The notes: a model not told the origin generated them from the sequence alone. 57,009 nt of DNA from Nitrospirales bacterium (GCA_007570995.1 RKSG01000145.1:79181-136189), one strand, 5' to 3'. Shown: positions 28,152-39,625, counted from the stretch's first letter. Made by a program: numbers and translations.

Positions 28152-29317
28152 CCCGGGCAGTGCTTGTCCTTGCCGACGGCACGGTGTTTGAAGGACGTGC
28201 GCTGGGATTGACAGGTGAAACCGCAGGAGAGGTCGTTTTCAACACTGCGATGACGGGATACCAGGAAATCCTGACGGATCCCTCCTACACCGGCCAGATG
28301 GTGGTGATGACCTGTCCCCATATCGGCAATTACGGCCTGTCGCGGGATGATGCTGAATCCCGGCGTGTGTGGGCCGATGGCTTTATTGTCACGGAGGCCT
28401 GTCGTCGTCCCAGCAACTGGCGCTCGGACCTTTCACTCCATGACTATCTGACAGAACATCGCGTGGTGAGCATTGAGGGGATCGACACGCGCTATCTCAC
28501 ACGGCATCTGCGCGATCACGGCTCTCAGACGGGCGTGATCTCCCACGTTGATTTCGACCACGACCGTCTGGTCGAGAAGGCCAGGGCGTGGCCTGCCATG
28601 ATCGGCCGGGATCTGGTCGGGACGGTGACATGCCAGGAGCCCTACGAATGGACCGAGGGCACCGGGACCTGGTCTCAGAGTCTTACGACCAGGCGGTATG
28701 CGGCATCGGATCCGACAACGCCATTCCGCGTGGTGGTATATGATTATGGCGTCAAACAGAACATTCTGCGGCGTCTGGTGGATGAAGGGTGCGCCGTGAC
28801 TGTGGTGCCGGCGTCAACGACGGCGCAGACCATTCGCACGATGAACCCGGACGGCATCCTGTTATCCAATGGCCCCGGTGATCCTCAGGGGCCATCGTCC
28901 CTGGTGCCGCACATACGGGATCTTTTGGGATGGCGGCCCATCATGGGCATTTGCCTTGGTCATCAAATGCTCAGTCTGGCCCTTGGACTGTCTACGTATA
29001 AATTGAAATTTGGACATCACGGCGCCAACCATCCGGTAATGGATATCCGATCTGGCAAAGTGGAAATTGCCTCGCACAATCACAATTTTGCGGTGAACAT
29101 GACGGCGGGGGACCAGGCCGACAGTCGCGTTGAGACCCCCTGGGGCACTTTTGAAGCGACACATGTGAGTCTCAATGACGGATGCCTGGAAGGTCTGGCT
29201 GGCGTGTCCACATCGGTGATCTCGGTTCAGTATCATCCGGAAGCCTCTCCCGGGCCGCATGATTCGTCCTATCTGTTTGGACAATTTCGGTGTATGATGG
29301 AAGATCATCATGCGTAA
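28148..29317 (+). CDS. carA: Carbamoyl phosphate synthetase small subunit
   Basis: The glutaminase that supplies ammonia to CarB. The start at 28148 (389 residues) gives the family's usual beginning MTRAVLVLADGTVFEG; ATGs at 28124 and 28133 are also open. Landmarks: VVFNTAMTGYQEILTDPSY, PHIGNYG, the LSNGPGDPQ segment, the nucleophile elbow GICLGHQML and the catalytic His and Glu in QYHPEASPGPHD. It overlaps the TMEM205-like gene by four bases. Confidence 0.96.
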   Translation: MTRAVLVLADGTVFEGRALGLTGETAGEVVFNTAMTGYQEILTDPSYTGQMVVMTCPHIGNYGLSRDDAESRRVWADGFIVTEACRRPSNWRSDLSLHDYLTEHRVVSIEGIDTRYLTRHLRDHGSQTGVISHVDFDHDRLVEKARAWPAMIGRDLVGTVTCQEPYEWTEGTGTWSQSLTTRRYAASDPTTPFRVVVYDYGVKQNILRRLVDEGCAVTVVPASTTAQTIRTMNPDGILLSNGPGDPQGPSSLVPHIRDLLGWRPIMGICLGHQMLSLALGLSTYKLKFGHHGANHPVMDIRSGKVEIASHNHNFAVNMTAGDQADSRVETPWGTFEATHVSLNDGCLEGLAGVSTSVISVQYHPEASPGPHDSSYLFGQFRCMMEDHHA

Positions 29318-29361
29318 TCTCCTTCTCGCTCAACGGACGGGCGACTGCCACACGAGAGCCT

Positions 29362-30279
29362 ATGCGCTACGCTGAACGCAGAACGGGCATCAGCCCTTTA
29401 TTCGGACTCACCGCGATCCTGTGTGGGATCCTGGTCGTGGCCGGGTGCTTCAAAGCCCCGGGGACGGCACGCAATCAGCTTATTTTCATCTCGGAGGAAA
29501 AAGAACTGGCCATGGGGGCCGCGGCCTTCCGCGAGGTCCTGCAAAAAGCCAGGCTGAGCACGAATACCGAAGTGAATGCGATGGTGAATCGCGTGGGGCG
29601 GCGCATTGCATCCGTAGTGGACCGGCCACAGTACCACTGGGAATTTGCCGTGATTGAAGATAACTCCATGGTCAACGCCTTTGCCCTTCCAGGAGGCAAG
29701 GTGGCTATTTACACTGGTATCCTCAAACACACAAAAAACGAGGCAGGGCTGGCCACAGTCATTGCCCACGAAGTGGCGCACGCGCTCCAGCGGCACGGAG
29801 CCGAGCGTGTGAGCCGGGGCATTATTGATACAATCGCCCGGGTCGGGGCCATTGCCGGAGCTGCCACCGGTGCCGTGAATCCCGATCTGGCCGTCAGTGC
29901 CATCAGTGCCTACGGTGTCAGTGTTACCCTGCCACACAGTCGGAGCCAGGAATCGGAAGCCGATTATATTGGCCTGCAACTGATGGCGAAGGCCGGGTAC
30001 GACCCTCGTGAGGCCGTGGGCTTCTGGGAGCGCATGAGTGGGTGCCCCAAGCAGATGATTGGCAAGCTGTGTTTCCGCTCTAATGCGAACATCCCCGAAT
30101 TTCTCTCCACACACCCCTCGGACGTCATGCGCATTCGTAACATTGAAGGCTGGCTTCCGGAGGTCCTGCCCCATTATCGGCCGGAACTGAACGATATCGA
30201 ACGGGAAGCCATCCCGCTGACGCCGCTCTCCCTCCCGCAACAGCTGTACACCGATCCACTGTCCTACGCGACGACCTGA
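29362..30279 (+). CDS. M48-family zinc metalloprotease lipoprotein (LoiP/BepA-like)
   Basis: A 305-residue exported protease with an N-terminal signal and lipobox VVAGC (Cys29), so it is anchored in the periplasm or outer membrane. The active site HEVAH is at ~128-132 (zinc ligands and catalytic Glu), with the third ligand Glu in SRSQESEADYIGL. The substrate-binding edge NAFALPGGKVAIYTG also fits M48B. LoiP and BepA degrade or assist misassembled outer-membrane proteins. It sits between carA and carB, an odd position for a quality-control protease. Confidence 0.88.
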   Translation: MRYAERRTGISPLFGLTAILCGILVVAGCFKAPGTARNQLIFISEEKELAMGAAAFREVLQKARLSTNTEVNAMVNRVGRRIASVVDRPQYHWEFAVIEDNSMVNAFALPGGKVAIYTGILKHTKNEAGLATVIAHEVAHALQRHGAERVSRGIIDTIARVGAIAGAATGAVNPDLAVSAISAYGVSVTLPHSRSQESEADYIGLQLMAKAGYDPREAVGFWERMSGCPKQMIGKLCFRSNANIPEFLSTHPSDVMRIRNIEGWLPEVLPHYRPELNDIEREAIPLTPLSLPQQLYTDPLSYATT

Positions 30280-30285
30280 CGTTCC

Positions 30286-33200
30286 ATGCCGAGACGAGAC
30301 GACCTGCGGCGTATTCTTCTGATTGGCTCCGGGCCTATTGTGATCGGTCAGGCCTGCGAATTCGATTACGCCGGCACCCAGGCATGCAAGGCACTCAAAC
30401 GGGAAGGGTATGAAGTCGTGCTTCTGAACAGCAATCCCGCTACGATCATGACAGATCCTGACGTAGCGGATTGTACCTACATTGAGCCCATTACCGCTGA
30501 AGTCGTGGAACACATTCTTGAGCGTGAATGTCCCGATGCGCTGTTGCCCACCATGGGTGGACAAACGGCGCTGAACGTCTCCATCGACCTGCACCGGCGG
30601 GGCATTCTCGCACGGCACCACACACGGCTCATCGGGGCTGGCGACGAAGCCATTCACAAAGCTGAAGATCGGGAAGCCTTCAAACACGCCATGCAGCGCA
30701 TCGGAGTGGCCACGCCGCCGAGTCGGCTGATCCGGAGCCGCGACGAGGCCATCAGGTTTGTGGACCGCATTGGATTTCCCGCGATTGTCCGCCCCTCATT
30801 CACCATGGGCGGTGCCGGCGGAAACATCGCCTGCACACGCGAGGAATTTGAACGCGATGTGGATTGGGCCCTGCTCACCAGTCCGGTCGGCGAGGTGCTG
30901 ATTGAACGTTCCCTGATCGGGTGGAAAGAGTATGAACTGGAAGTCATGCGTGATCGGCACGACAACGTTGTCATCGTCTGTCCCATCGAAAACGTGGACG
31001 CCATGGGTGTGCATACCGGAGACAGCATTACCGTGGCACCGGCCATGACCCTGACGGATAAAGAATATCAGCGTATGAGAGACGCGGCCATCCGCATTAT
31101 CCGGGAAATTGGCATTGATACCGGCGGCTCGAACATTCAATTTGCCCTCAACCCGGCCAACGGGGAGATGATCGTCATCGAAATGAATCCACGCGTCTCA
31201 CGAAGTTCGGCCCTGGCCTCGAAAGCCACGGGATTCCCCATTGCGAAAATTGCGGCTCAATTAGCCGTGGGCTACACCCTGGACGAACTGGTCAATGACA
31301 TTACGCAGGTGACGAAAGCCTCATTTGAACCCACCATTGACTACGTGGTCGTCAAAATTCCACGCTTTGCCTTTGAGAAATTCCATGACTCGAATGCGAC
31401 GCTCACGACGCAAATGAAATCTGTTGGCGAGGCCATGGCATTGGGACGTACGTTCAAGGAGGCCTTTCACAAAGCCCTGCGGTCTCTGGAAACAGACCGC
31501 TGTGGCCTGACATCTCTCCACGGGCTGGACCGGCACGTGCCGGGCGATCGTGTGGACCCCGACAGGCTGGAACGGATTCGCACAGCCCTGGCCTCGGCCC
31601 ATCCGGATCGTCCCTGGCATATCGCGGACGGGCTGCGCGTGCAGATTCCCAAACAGGAGATCGCAACCGTCACGCACATTGACCCCTGGTTTCTCGATCA
31701 GATAGACGAGCTTGTGCGGTATGAACAGGTTCTGCTGCGTCATGCCCGCCTGTCCGTTCCATCGCCTGGCGGCAACGGCGGGGAGGTGAACAGGGAGCTC
31801 CCATCAACGATTGTCCATGACGCAGACTGGCACGCGCGGCTCAATGAGGCCAAACGTCTTGGATTTTCAGATCAACGACTGGCGCAATTACTGCACACCA
31901 CCGCGGCGGCCCTCCGTGGGTTCCGCACCACCCACCAGTCTGCTCACCAGGTCACCTATGCGCGTGTGGATACCTGTGCCGCCGAGTTTGAAGCGCTGAC
32001 ACCCTATTTGTATTCTACCTATGGCCGGGCCTGTGAATCACGTCCGACGGATCAGGACAAGGTCGTGATCCTGGGTGGCGGACCGAATCGAATCGGGCAG
32101 GGGATTGAATTCGATTACTGCTGCGTCCATGCCACGCTGGCCTTGCGGGAGCTGGGCCTGGAAACGATCATGGTGAATTGCAACCCCGAAACCGTGAGCA
32201 CGGATTATGACATGTCCGACCGGCTCTACTTTGAACCCCTGACCGAGGAAGATGTGCTCAACGTCATGGATGTTGAAAAGCCCGTGGGGGTCGTCGTGCA
32301 GTTTGGCGGACAAACACCGCTCAAGCTGGCACTGCCCTTGGAACGAGCAGGGATCCCGATTCTTGGCACCACACCCGACGCGATTGATCGAGCCGAAGAT
32401 CGCGAGCGGTTCAGTGCTCTCATCACCGCACTGAGCCTGCGGCAGCCCCGGAACGGCACCGCCCGGTCTGACGAAGACGCCTGTGCCATTGCCGCGCAGA
32501 TCGGCTATCCGGTCATCGTGCGTCCTTCATACGTGCTGGGCGGGCGTGCCATGCAGATCGTCTATGATGAGGACGCGCTTCGTCTCTACATCGCACGCCA
32601 CATTGTGACAACCGACCAGTATCCGCTGTCCATAGACCAGTGTCTGATCAATGCCATTGAAGTGGACGTCGACGCAGTCGCCGATGGAACCGACGTGATC
32701 GTCGCCGGCATTATGGAGCATGTCGAAGAAGCCGGCATTCATTCAGGCGATTCTGCGTGCTCCCTGCCCCCTCATTCTCTTCCCGCAGACGTGATTGACA
32801 GGATTCGCACGCAAACGGTCACGCTGGCACGCCACCTGCGTGTGGTGGGGCTCATGAACGTGCAGTTTGCCGTGCAGGGCGACGACATCTCCATCCTGGA
32901 AGTCAATCCACGGGCGTCGCGTACGGTCCCGTTTGTCAGCAAGGCCATTGGCGTCCCGCTGGCCAAACTTGCCATGAAAGTCATGATGGGGCATTCACTG
33001 CGGGAGCTGCACGGTACCACCGTTCCGACAATCTCGCATATCGCGGTCAAGGAATCGGTGTTCCCCTTCACCAAATTCGGGAACGCCGATGTCCTGTTAG
33101 GCCCTGAAATGCGCTCGACAGGGGAAGTGATGGGGATTGACCTGGACTTCGGGTGGGCCTTTGCCAAATCACAGGCCGCCGCGGGTCTGAGTCTGCCCCG

Positions 33201-33600
33201 GGCGGGCATCGTCATCATGAGCATGAAAAACGGAGACAAAGCCGGCACGGTTCCCATCGCCAGACAATTACAGGCATTGGGGTTCAGCATTCAGGCCACA
33301 CGTGGCACGGCGTCGTATCTGATCAATCACGGTCTGACCGTCACCACGGTCAACAAAGTTCACGAAGGACGTCCACATCTGGTGGATCACATTAAAGACC
33401 GCCAGGTGCAGATGGTCATCAACACCGTGGGCACCTCGTCCTCGCAGGACGATTCACGGTCCATTCGACGAGAGGCTGTCCGACAGAACATCCCCTATTT
33501 CACCACGATTCAGGGCGTTCGGGCAGCCGTAACGGCCATTGAGGCCATGCAGAAATCAGCACTCACGATCAAACCGTTACAGGCCTATCACACCACCTGA
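30286..33600 (+). CDS. carB: Carbamoyl phosphate synthetase large subunit
   Basis: Makes carbamoyl phosphate from bicarbonate, ammonia and two ATP for pyrimidines and arginine. The 1104 residues hold two homologous ATP-grasp halves: the first begins [21 protein letters not shown] (~10-30) and the second [21 protein letters not shown] (~588-608). Both have the ATP-grasp signatures ([12 protein letters not shown] and [12 protein letters not shown]). The C-terminal allosteric MGS-like domain is also present. A linker at ~485-500 is Gly/Pro-rich. greA follows closely. Confidence 0.97.
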   Translation: MPRRDDLRRILLIGSGPIVIGQACEFDYAGTQACKALKREGYEVVLLNSNPATIMTDPDVADCTYIEPITAEVVEHILERECPDALLPTMGGQTALNVSIDLHRRGILARHHTRLIGAGDEAIHKAEDREAFKHAMQRIGVATPPSRLIRSRDEAIRFVDRIGFPAIVRPSFTMGGAGGNIACTREEFERDVDWALLTSPVGEVLIERSLIGWKEYELEVMRDRHDNVVIVCPIENVDAMGVHTGDSITVAPAMTLTDKEYQRMRDAAIRIIREIGIDTGGSNIQFALNPANGEMIVIEMNPRVSRSSALASKATGFPIAKIAAQLAVGYTLDELVNDITQVTKASFEPTIDYVVVKIPRFAFEKFHDSNATLTTQMKSVGEAMALGRTFKEAFHKALRSLETDRCGLTSLHGLDRHVPGDRVDPDRLERIRTALASAHPDRPWHIADGLRVQIPKQEIATVTHIDPWFLDQIDELVRYEQVLLRHARLSVPSPGGNGGEVNRELPSTIVHDADWHARLNEAKRLGFSDQRLAQLLHTTAAALRGFRTTHQSAHQVTYARVDTCAAEFEALTPYLYSTYGRACESRPTDQDKVVILGGGPNRIGQGIEFDYCCVHATLALRELGLETIMVNCNPETVSTDYDMSDRLYFEPLTEEDVLNVMDVEKPVGVVVQFGGQTPLKLALPLERAGIPILGTTPDAIDRAEDRERFSALITALSLRQPRNGTARSDEDACAIAAQIGYPVIVRPSYVLGGRAMQIVYDEDALRLYIARHIVTTDQYPLSIDQCLINAIEVDVDAVADGTDVIVAGIMEHVEEAGIHSGDSACSLPPHSLPADVIDRIRTQTVTLARHLRVVGLMNVQFAVQGDDISILEVNPRASRTVPFVSKAIGVPLAKLAMKVMMGHSLRELHGTTVPTISHIAVKESVFPFTKFGNADVLLGPEMRSTGEVMGIDLDFGWAFAKSQAAAGLSLPRAGIVIMSMKNGDKAGTVPIARQLQALGFSIQATRGTASYLINHGLTVTTVNKVHEGRPHLVDHIKDRQVQMVINTVGTSSSQDDSRSIRREAVRQNIPYFTTIQGVRAAVTAIEAMQKSALTIKPLQAYHTT

Positions 33601-33639
33601 CATGGAGCAGGAGATGGACAGGACAACATGGAGTCAGCC

Positions 33640-34113
33640 ATGCGCATTCCGATGACCCCCAAAGGCTATGAGGCCCTCAAAACCGAACTGGAACGTTTGC
33701 GGAAGGTGGATCGCCCCAAGAACATTCAGGACATCGCCGAAGCCCGCGAACATGGCGATTTGCGGGAAAATGCCGAATTCAAAGCCGCCAAGGAACGCCA
33801 GGCTTTCCTCGATACACGCATCGGTGAAATCGAACAGAAACTGGGGCAGGCGGATGTCATTGAGATTGGCACGGGCACCAGCGACACCGTGGTCTTCGGC
33901 ACGACCGTCCGCATTCGAGCCCTGGAATCAGATGAACTGAAAACCTACACCCTGTTGGGGCAGGAAGAAGCCGATGTGAAAAACGGCTTGATCTCCGTAC
34001 AATCTCCTCTGGGACGTCAACTCATTGGCTGTCACGTGGGAGACGTGGTGCAGGTCACCCTCCCGGCGGGCATGATTGAGTACGAAATCCAGGACATTTT
34101 TTTTCGGGAATAG
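33640..34113 (+). CDS. greA: Transcription elongation factor GreA
   Basis: Binds the RNA polymerase secondary channel and stimulates cleavage of backtracked RNA. The start at 33640 (157 residues, GGAG six bases upstream) fits the family beginning MRIPMTPKGYEALKTELERL; an ATG at 33628 is also usable. The N-terminal coiled coil carries the acidic tip 'EHGDLRENAEFKAAKE' and the C-terminal FKBP-like domain ends with LPAGMIEYEIQDI. It is at the end of the pyr operon region. Confidence 0.95.
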   Translation: MRIPMTPKGYEALKTELERLRKVDRPKNIQDIAEAREHGDLRENAEFKAAKERQAFLDTRIGEIEQKLGQADVIEIGTGTSDTVVFGTTVRIRALESDELKTYTLLGQEEADVKNGLISVQSPLGRQLIGCHVGDVVQVTLPAGMIEYEIQDIFFRE

Positions 34114-34115
34114 CC

Positions 34116-34943
34116 ATGCCATCTGCCATCTCCGTCGTGACGTTACTGACAGACTTCGGCGAACGGGACTACTTCGTCGCCAGCATGAAAGGCGTCATGC
34201 TGGGTATCAATACCCAGGCACGTGTCGTTGACATCTCCCATACCATCACCCCACATGCCATTGACGAAGCGGCCTTTCTTCTGAATGCCTGTTATCATTA
34301 TTTTCCCGATGGCACCGTGCATGTCGTGGTCGTGGATCCGGGCGTGGGATCATCCCGCCGTGGATTGCTGGTCACCACCTCGCGATATTTTTTTGTCGCG
34401 CCCGACAACGGCGTGCTGACCTCTGTGATTGAACACGAGCACGCCGTGGAGGTCCGGCAGATTGAAAATCGTCAGTTGTGCCTGGATGCGGAAGGTGCCA
34501 CCTTCGACGGGCGGGATGTCTTTGCTCCGTCGGCTGCCTGGTTGACACGGGGACACCCACCAGGAGCCTACGGCCGTCTGGTGTCCGACTACCACAGGCT
34601 CCGGATTCCCAAACCCGAAATACGCGACGGGGCCCTGCATGGTCGCGTCGTCTATATCGATCATTTCGGCAACCTGATCACCAACATCACGCCCGCGGAT
34701 CTTGCCGCATGGCAGACGTGGAAAGCGGAGCAGGCGGGATCACGTGCCGGCGGGCGGCAGGATATGACGTTGACCATCGGCGGGGCGACCATTGACAGTC
34801 TGAAAACGCATTACGCGCAGGGCTCCCCTGACAAACCGGACGCGCTGATCAACAGCATCGGTTATCTTGAAGTGTTTATGAAAGAAACCCATGCCGCGCA
34901 TGCCTTGCGCGTCGCGACGGGTGCAGCGGTGGTCCTGCAGTAG
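34116..34943 (+). CDS. SAM hydrolase (SAM hydroxide adenosyltransferase, DUF62 family)
   Basis: The 275-residue protein belongs to the fluorinase/chlorinase-like family whose common bacterial members hydrolyse S-adenosylmethionine to adenosine and methionine. Landmarks: VTLLTDFGERDYFVASMKG at the start, the VVDISHTITPHAI segment, VVVDPGVGSSRRGL at ~70 and the C-terminal beta-barrel part with IDHFGNLITNI. I do not see the extra loop of the halogenases. It lies 2 bases after greA. Confidence 0.9.
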   Translation: MPSAISVVTLLTDFGERDYFVASMKGVMLGINTQARVVDISHTITPHAIDEAAFLLNACYHYFPDGTVHVVVVDPGVGSSRRGLLVTTSRYFFVAPDNGVLTSVIEHEHAVEVRQIENRQLCLDAEGATFDGRDVFAPSAAWLTRGHPPGAYGRLVSDYHRLRIPKPEIRDGALHGRVVYIDHFGNLITNITPADLAAWQTWKAEQAGSRAGGRQDMTLTIGGATIDSLKTHYAQGSPDKPDALINSIGYLEVFMKETHAAHALRVATGAAVVLQ

Positions 34944-35009
34944 TCACGGTCCGGCACACCAGACGGGGAGGGGAATCGATGCCCTGTCCCGGCTCCATCC
35001 CGTGTCTCG

Positions 35010-35441
35010 TTAATCGCCTCCATGCAGAGCATCCCGGTCGTACTCATCCCGCATCTCGTCGACCTGTCTGCCCAGTCCTCTCTGAAATGAACGCTGAATC
35101 GCTGTGACACGTTCCTGCACGTCGGTCCCCTGAATGTGGGGGCCAAACCGATCAAGAAACTGCCGGGTCAGTTGCACGCCCTTCCTGAAATGGCGGGGGT
35201 GGGTTTCCTCAGTCGCCTGCTGCCACGTGGCAAAGATCAAAAATTCCTGGAATGCCTGTGCCTGCGGCAGTCGTTCGCCAATGGCCAGCAGGGTTTCATA
35301 GGCGCGTGTCGCCTCGACGCCCGTCTCGGAAGAAAACACCTCTTCTGCCGCTTCGATGTCGGCGCACGCGTCGCCAATCGCGTCATGGGCATAGGCCCGG
35401 CCCAGGGCATCGCGAGCCGCAATGGCGGGATCAACCTTCAT
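35010..35441 (-). CDS. Helical protein of unknown function coupled to bioA
   Basis: The frame opens at 35594 but the ATG at 35441 overlaps the bioA stop by ATGA, and that gives 143 residues. The product is highly helical and charged (IEAAEEVFSSETGVEATRAYETLLAIGERLPQ), with no signal or membrane part. No family recognised. Translational coupling to bioA suggests joint expression. It converges with the SAM hydrolase gene. Confidence 0.7.
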   Translation of the reverse strand: MKVDPAIAARDALGRAYAHDAIGDACADIEAAEEVFSSETGVEATRAYETLLAIGERLPQAQAFQEFLIFATWQQATEETHPRHFRKGVQLTRQFLDRFGPHIQGTDVQERVTAIQRSFQRGLGRQVDEMRDEYDRDALHGGD

Positions 35442-36877
35442 CGTCGGGCCACACCCGGTGTCGAACAGACTGCCTGGCATGCTGCGGTCAGGATATGGAC
35501 CATCCGACGCAACTCCCGCTCCGACGCGGCCAGTGGGGGAACGAGGATCACCACGTTCCCGATGGGCCGAAGAAGAAGGCCGCGATGACGACATTCCATG
35601 GCCACGCGATCACCCATGCGCGCGGAAAAGGGGAAGGGTTTGCGGGAGGCTTTGTTGATGACCAGCTCAATGCCCACCATCAGCCCGCGCTGGCGGATAT
35701 CTCCCACGATTGGGATCGCCGCCAGGGCCTGCAGCAGGGTCCGCAGCAGTCCAGCATGTTTCCGGACACGGACCAGCGTCTTCTCTTTTCTGAACACCTC
35801 AAGGTTGGCCAGTGCCGCGGCGCAGCCAAGCGCATTGCCCGTATAGCTGTGCCCGTGGAAAAAGGTTCTGCGGTCACGATACTCTCCCAGAAATGCCTCA
35901 TAAATGTTGTCCGTGGCGAGGGTGGCACCGAGCGGCACATACCCGCCGGTGCACCCCTTGGCCAGGCACAGCAGATCCGGCGTGACCTGTTCCTGTTCGC
36001 ATGCGAACATGGTGCCGGTTCGGCCAAACCCCGTGGCGACTTCGTCGGCGATCAGCAGGACATTGTAGCGGGTGCACAAGGCTCGTACGCGTGAGAGATA
36101 GCCCGGAGGGTGCGTAATCATTCCAGCCACTGCCTGCACCACAGGCTCGACCATCACTCCGGCAATGTGGGCACGTCGTCGCTTCAACACCCGTTCCAGA
36201 GGATCCAGACAGGCCATCCCGCATGAGGGAAACTGTAACTGCAGAGGGCAGCGATAGCAGTAGGGAGCATCAATGGAATGGGTGGGAAAGATCAGAGACC
36301 GAAACCGTTGACGAAAGAGCTCCACCCCGCCCACGCTCATGCTCCCCACGGTATCGCCATGATAAGCGGCATCCAGACGGACAAATTCCTTGCGTTGTAC
36401 CCGTGGCGGGCGTTGCTGCTGCCAGTACTGCACGGCCATTTTCAGGGCCACTTCGACGGCCGTGGAGCCGTTATCTGAATAAAACACGCGCCTCAGCCCT
36501 TTCGGGGCAAGCCTGACCAGTGCTCGAGCCAGCAGAATGGAGGGAGGGCTGGCGGCGCCCAACAACGTGCTGTGGGCCACTTTGCCGAGCTGCCGACGAA
36601 TGGCGGCGTCAATGGTGCGGTGCCGGTGTCCATGCAGATTGACCCAGATGGACGACGTGCCATCCAGATACCTGTTGCCACGATCATCGTAGAGCCAGGA
36701 TCCCTTCCCTGTTTCGATAATCAGCGGGGTATGCTCCACCCATTCTTTCATCTGTGTGAACGGGTGCCACACATACTGCCTGTCCCATTGTGCCAGCCGT
36801 GACGACCACGCCGGCTCACACGGGACATGGCCTCTACGGCCGGACTTCCTGTTGACCATGTGTTTCGACGGTTTCAC
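35438..36877 (-). CDS. bioA: Adenosylmethionine-8-amino-7-oxononanoate aminotransferase
   Basis: Transfers an amino group from SAM to KAPA, giving DAPA in biotin synthesis. The start is GTG at 36877 with AGGA eight bases upstream (479 residues); an inner ATG at 36859 lacks a binding site. Family landmarks: YVWHPFTQM near 36, STLLGAASPP, the PLP motif LLIADEVATGFGRTGTMF and the Schiff-base lysine in LCLAKGCTGGYVPLGATL. No other bio gene is nearby. The C-terminal part is longer than in many BioA, with a basic stretch before the end. Confidence 0.93.
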   Translation of the reverse strand: MKPSKHMVNRKSGRRGHVPCEPAWSSRLAQWDRQYVWHPFTQMKEWVEHTPLIIETGKGSWLYDDRGNRYLDGTSSIWVNLHGHRHRTIDAAIRRQLGKVAHSTLLGAASPPSILLARALVRLAPKGLRRVFYSDNGSTAVEVALKMAVQYWQQQRPPRVQRKEFVRLDAAYHGDTVGSMSVGGVELFRQRFRSLIFPTHSIDAPYCYRCPLQLQFPSCGMACLDPLERVLKRRRAHIAGVMVEPVVQAVAGMITHPPGYLSRVRALCTRYNVLLIADEVATGFGRTGTMFACEQEQVTPDLLCLAKGCTGGYVPLGATLATDNIYEAFLGEYRDRRTFFHGHSYTGNALGCAAALANLEVFRKEKTLVRVRKHAGLLRTLLQALAAIPIVGDIRQRGLMVGIELVINKASRKPFPFSARMGDRVAMECRHRGLLLRPIGNVVILVPPLAASERELRRMVHILTAACQAVCSTPGVARR

Positions 36878-36971
36878 CGGGACATTCCTGCATCACGTTC
36901 TACGGTGCAGACCACCCTCCGCATCCTTGTGCTGCCGGAGGAGAATGGGATTATAGGAACGCATTCTCTCT

Positions 36972-37000
36972 TTGACAAGACATCGGAACCTTCATAGAAT
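36972..37000 (+). promoter_or_regulatory. Sigma-70 promoter of lepA-lepB
   Basis: TTGACA (36972-36977), a 17-base spacer and TAGAAT (36995-37000), differing from consensus at one position. It would give a leader of about 50 bases before lepA. Confidence 0.75.
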
Positions 37001-37055
37001 CGGCGGATTGTACCGTACCCCCGTATCCAGAACAGCCTCGGCCCCCGCGGTTACC

Positions 37056-38864
37056 ATGAACAACATTTCCGCTATCCGCAACTTTTCCATCATTGCCCAT
37101 ATTGACCACGGGAAATCCACCCTGGCCGATCGTTTCCTGGAGTTAACCGGCGCCATTAGCACAAGGGAATTCCGTGATCAGATCCTGGATGACATGGATC
37201 TGGAACGCGAGCGTGGCATTACCATCAAGGCCCGTGCGGTCACCACGATGTACAAGGCCCATGACGGACAGAACTATCAATTGAATCTCATTGACACCCC
37301 CGGGCATGTGGACTTCACCTATGAAGTCTCGAGGAGTCTGGTGGCCTGTGAGGGCGCCGTGTTGCTGGTTGATGCCACACAGGGCGTGGAAGCCCAGACC
37401 ATCTCCAACGTGTACCTCGCCATGGCCAACAATCTCGTGATTCTTCCTGTGATTAACAAGATTGACCTGCCCAGTGCCGACATCGAAGGCGTGCGGCAGC
37501 AGATTGTCGAGGTCCTCGGACTGGACGCCCATGATCCTCTCCTGGTCAGTGCCAAGCAGGGGATTGGGGTGGACGAAGTCCTGAACGCCGTCGTCCAGCA
37601 CGTGCCTCCGCCCGCGGGATCCGTTGATGCCTCGCTCAAGGCGCTGGTGTTTGATTCCTGGTTTGACAGTTATCAGGGGGCCATTGTGCTGGTTCGTATT
37701 GTCCATGGTGTGATTAAACCTGGCATGACGATCAGGCTCATGTCCACGCGACGCACGTTTGAGGTCTCGGAGGTTGGGGTGTTTTCCCCCAAACGCACAA
37801 AAATCGCGGCATTGGAGGTCGGGGCCGTGGGCTACGTTGTCGCCGGCATGAAGGACGTATCCGATACCAAAATCGGGGACACGCTGACCCAGGCCGACCG
37901 CCCGACAGATGTGCCGCTCCCGGGCTATCGCGAGGTGAAACCCATGGTCTTCTGCGGGCTGTACACCGTGGATCATGCGGACTATGAAAACCTTCGGGAC
38001 TCACTCGACAAACTCCGTCTCAACGATTCCTCGTTTGTGTATGAACCGGAATCGTCGCTGGCGCTGGGCTTCGGCTTCCGGTGCGGGTTCCTGGGGTTGC
38101 TGCACATGGAAATCATTCGCGAACGTCTGCACCGTGAGTATGACCTGGCCCTCATCAGCACGGCGCCCACCGTGATTTACCGCATCCGAACCCAAAACGG
38201 GGCGACACTGGACATTGACAATCCCGCCAGATTTCCCGAACCCGAAACCATTGTGACCACCGAAGAGCCGTTTATCCTGGCCACGATTGTTGCGCCGGAA
38301 CGGTACGCCGGCAACATTATCTCCCTCTGTCAGGAGCGACGGGGCATCCAGAAAAGTATGCAGTACCTGGATCCCACCCGCATCATGGTGGTCTATGACC
38401 TGCCGCTGAACGAAATGGTGATGGATTTTTACGACAAACTGAAATCCCGCACCCAGGGCTACGCCTCGCTGGATTATGAGTTCGCCGATTACCGGGAATC
38501 GGAACTGGTGAAACTCGATCTGCTGCTGAACGGCGAAACCGTTGACGCCCTGTCGTTTATCACGCACAAAACCAAATCGGTGGCCCGTGGTCGTCAGTTA
38601 GTGGAAAAAATGAAGGAATTGATTCCCAGGCAAATGTTTGAAGTCGCCATTCAGGCCGCGATCGGCAAACGGATCATCGCGCGCGAGTCGGTGTCCGCCC
38701 TCAAGAAAAACGTCACCGCGAAGTGTTACGGAGGAGACATCACACGCAAACGGAAGCTCTGGGAAAAACAGAAAGAAGGCAAGAAACGGATGAAGCAACT
38801 CGGGCGCGTGAACATCCCGCAGGAAGCCTTTCTCGCACTGCTGAAAGTCAGGGATGATGCATGA
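37056..38864 (+). CDS. lepA: Elongation factor 4 (LepA), back-translocating GTPase
   Basis: A ribosomal GTPase that can move a stalled ribosome backwards or aid 30S assembly. With the start at 37056 (the frame opens at 36972) it has 602 residues, the normal length. The G domain has [13 protein letters not shown] (P-loop), [20 protein letters not shown] and NKIDLPSAD. Domains II-V follow, with the LepA-specific C-terminal domain after [17 protein letters not shown] and ending [15 protein letters not shown]. lepB overlaps the stop by ATGA. Confidence 0.97.
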   Translation: MNNISAIRNFSIIAHIDHGKSTLADRFLELTGAISTREFRDQILDDMDLERERGITIKARAVTTMYKAHDGQNYQLNLIDTPGHVDFTYEVSRSLVACEGAVLLVDATQGVEAQTISNVYLAMANNLVILPVINKIDLPSADIEGVRQQIVEVLGLDAHDPLLVSAKQGIGVDEVLNAVVQHVPPPAGSVDASLKALVFDSWFDSYQGAIVLVRIVHGVIKPGMTIRLMSTRRTFEVSEVGVFSPKRTKIAALEVGAVGYVVAGMKDVSDTKIGDTLTQADRPTDVPLPGYREVKPMVFCGLYTVDHADYENLRDSLDKLRLNDSSFVYEPESSLALGFGFRCGFLGLLHMEIIRERLHREYDLALISTAPTVIYRIRTQNGATLDIDNPARFPEPETIVTTEEPFILATIVAPERYAGNIISLCQERRGIQKSMQYLDPTRIMVVYDLPLNEMVMDFYDKLKSRTQGYASLDYEFADYRESELVKLDLLLNGETVDALSFITHKTKSVARGRQLVEKMKELIPRQMFEVAIQAAIGKRIIARESVSALKKNVTAKCYGGDITRKRKLWEKQKEGKKRMKQLGRVNIPQEAFLALLKVRDDA

Positions 38865-39625
38865 CCGATTCGAATCCGGCCCCTGTCTCCGATCCTGATC
38901 CCGCTTCCACGAACCCCGATACGAGCACCGGTCGTGCGTCTTCCGGTGCGGACGAGGGGACCACACCGAAAAAATCGCTGTGGCGGGAATATGCCGAAGC
39001 CATGCTCATCGCGGTGATCCTGGCCTTGACCATCCGCGCGTTTGTGGTCCAGGCTTTCAAGATCCCCTCGGGGTCCATGATTCCCAGTTTGTTGATCGGC
39101 GATCACATCCTGGTCAACAAACTCGCCTATGGTCTGCAGCTCCCCGGGGAGTGCGAATGGACGATCTCGTTTCCCCCCGTCACCTGCTATGCTTCCAACC
39201 CGCTCATTGCCTTTGACGCACCCGAGCGGGGAGACGTGATTGTGTTCCGGTACCCGGAAGACGAGCAGAAAGATTTTATTAAACGCATCATCGGGGTGCC
39301 CGGAGACACCATCCGTATTGAAAATAAAGTCGTGTATGTCAATGGCGCCCCGTTGCACGATGCCGCGTTCACCCAACGCGTGGATCCCGGCGTGATTGAT
39401 GGCCGGATCAATCCCCGGGATAACTTCGGCCCCCTCACCGTTCCGGACGATTCCTATTTTGTCATGGGGGACAACCGCGATCAGAGCCTGGACAGTCGTT
39501 TCTGGGGATACGTCCAACGGCATAAAATCAAAGGGCGCGCGTTTCTCATCTACTGGTCATGGAATGGTCGAGGCCCGTGGACGGAATGGGTGCGGTGGAA
39601 TCGCATTGGCAAAGGCATTGAGTAA
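38861..39625 (+). CDS. lepB: Signal peptidase I
   Basis: Inner-membrane protease that removes signal peptides from exported proteins. The 254-residue protein begins with a polar Ser/Pro/Asp-rich extension (to ~40), then one membrane helix ([17 protein letters not shown]). The catalytic serine is Ser72 in [10 protein letters not shown] and the lysine Lys141 in [11 protein letters not shown]. Box E is [15 protein letters not shown]. It is translationally coupled to lepA, the classic lepA-lepB pair. Confidence 0.96.
   Translation: MTDSNPAPVSDPDPASTNPDTSTGRASSGADEGTTPKKSLWREYAEAMLIAVILALTIRAFVVQAFKIPSGSMIPSLLIGDHILVNKLAYGLQLPGECEWTISFPPVTCYASNPLIAFDAPERGDVIVFRYPEDEQKDFIKRIIGVPGDTIRIENKVVYVNGAPLHDAAFTQRVDPGVIDGRINPRDNFGPLTVPDDSYFVMGDNRDQSLDSRFWGYVQRHKIKGRAFLIYWSWNGRGPWTEWVRWNRIGKGIE

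Noticed and set aside
29398-30687. Minus-strand open frame of 429 codons
   Set aside because: It is antisense to the M48 protease and the start of carB, both with clear family motifs. The frame is a by-product of their codon use.
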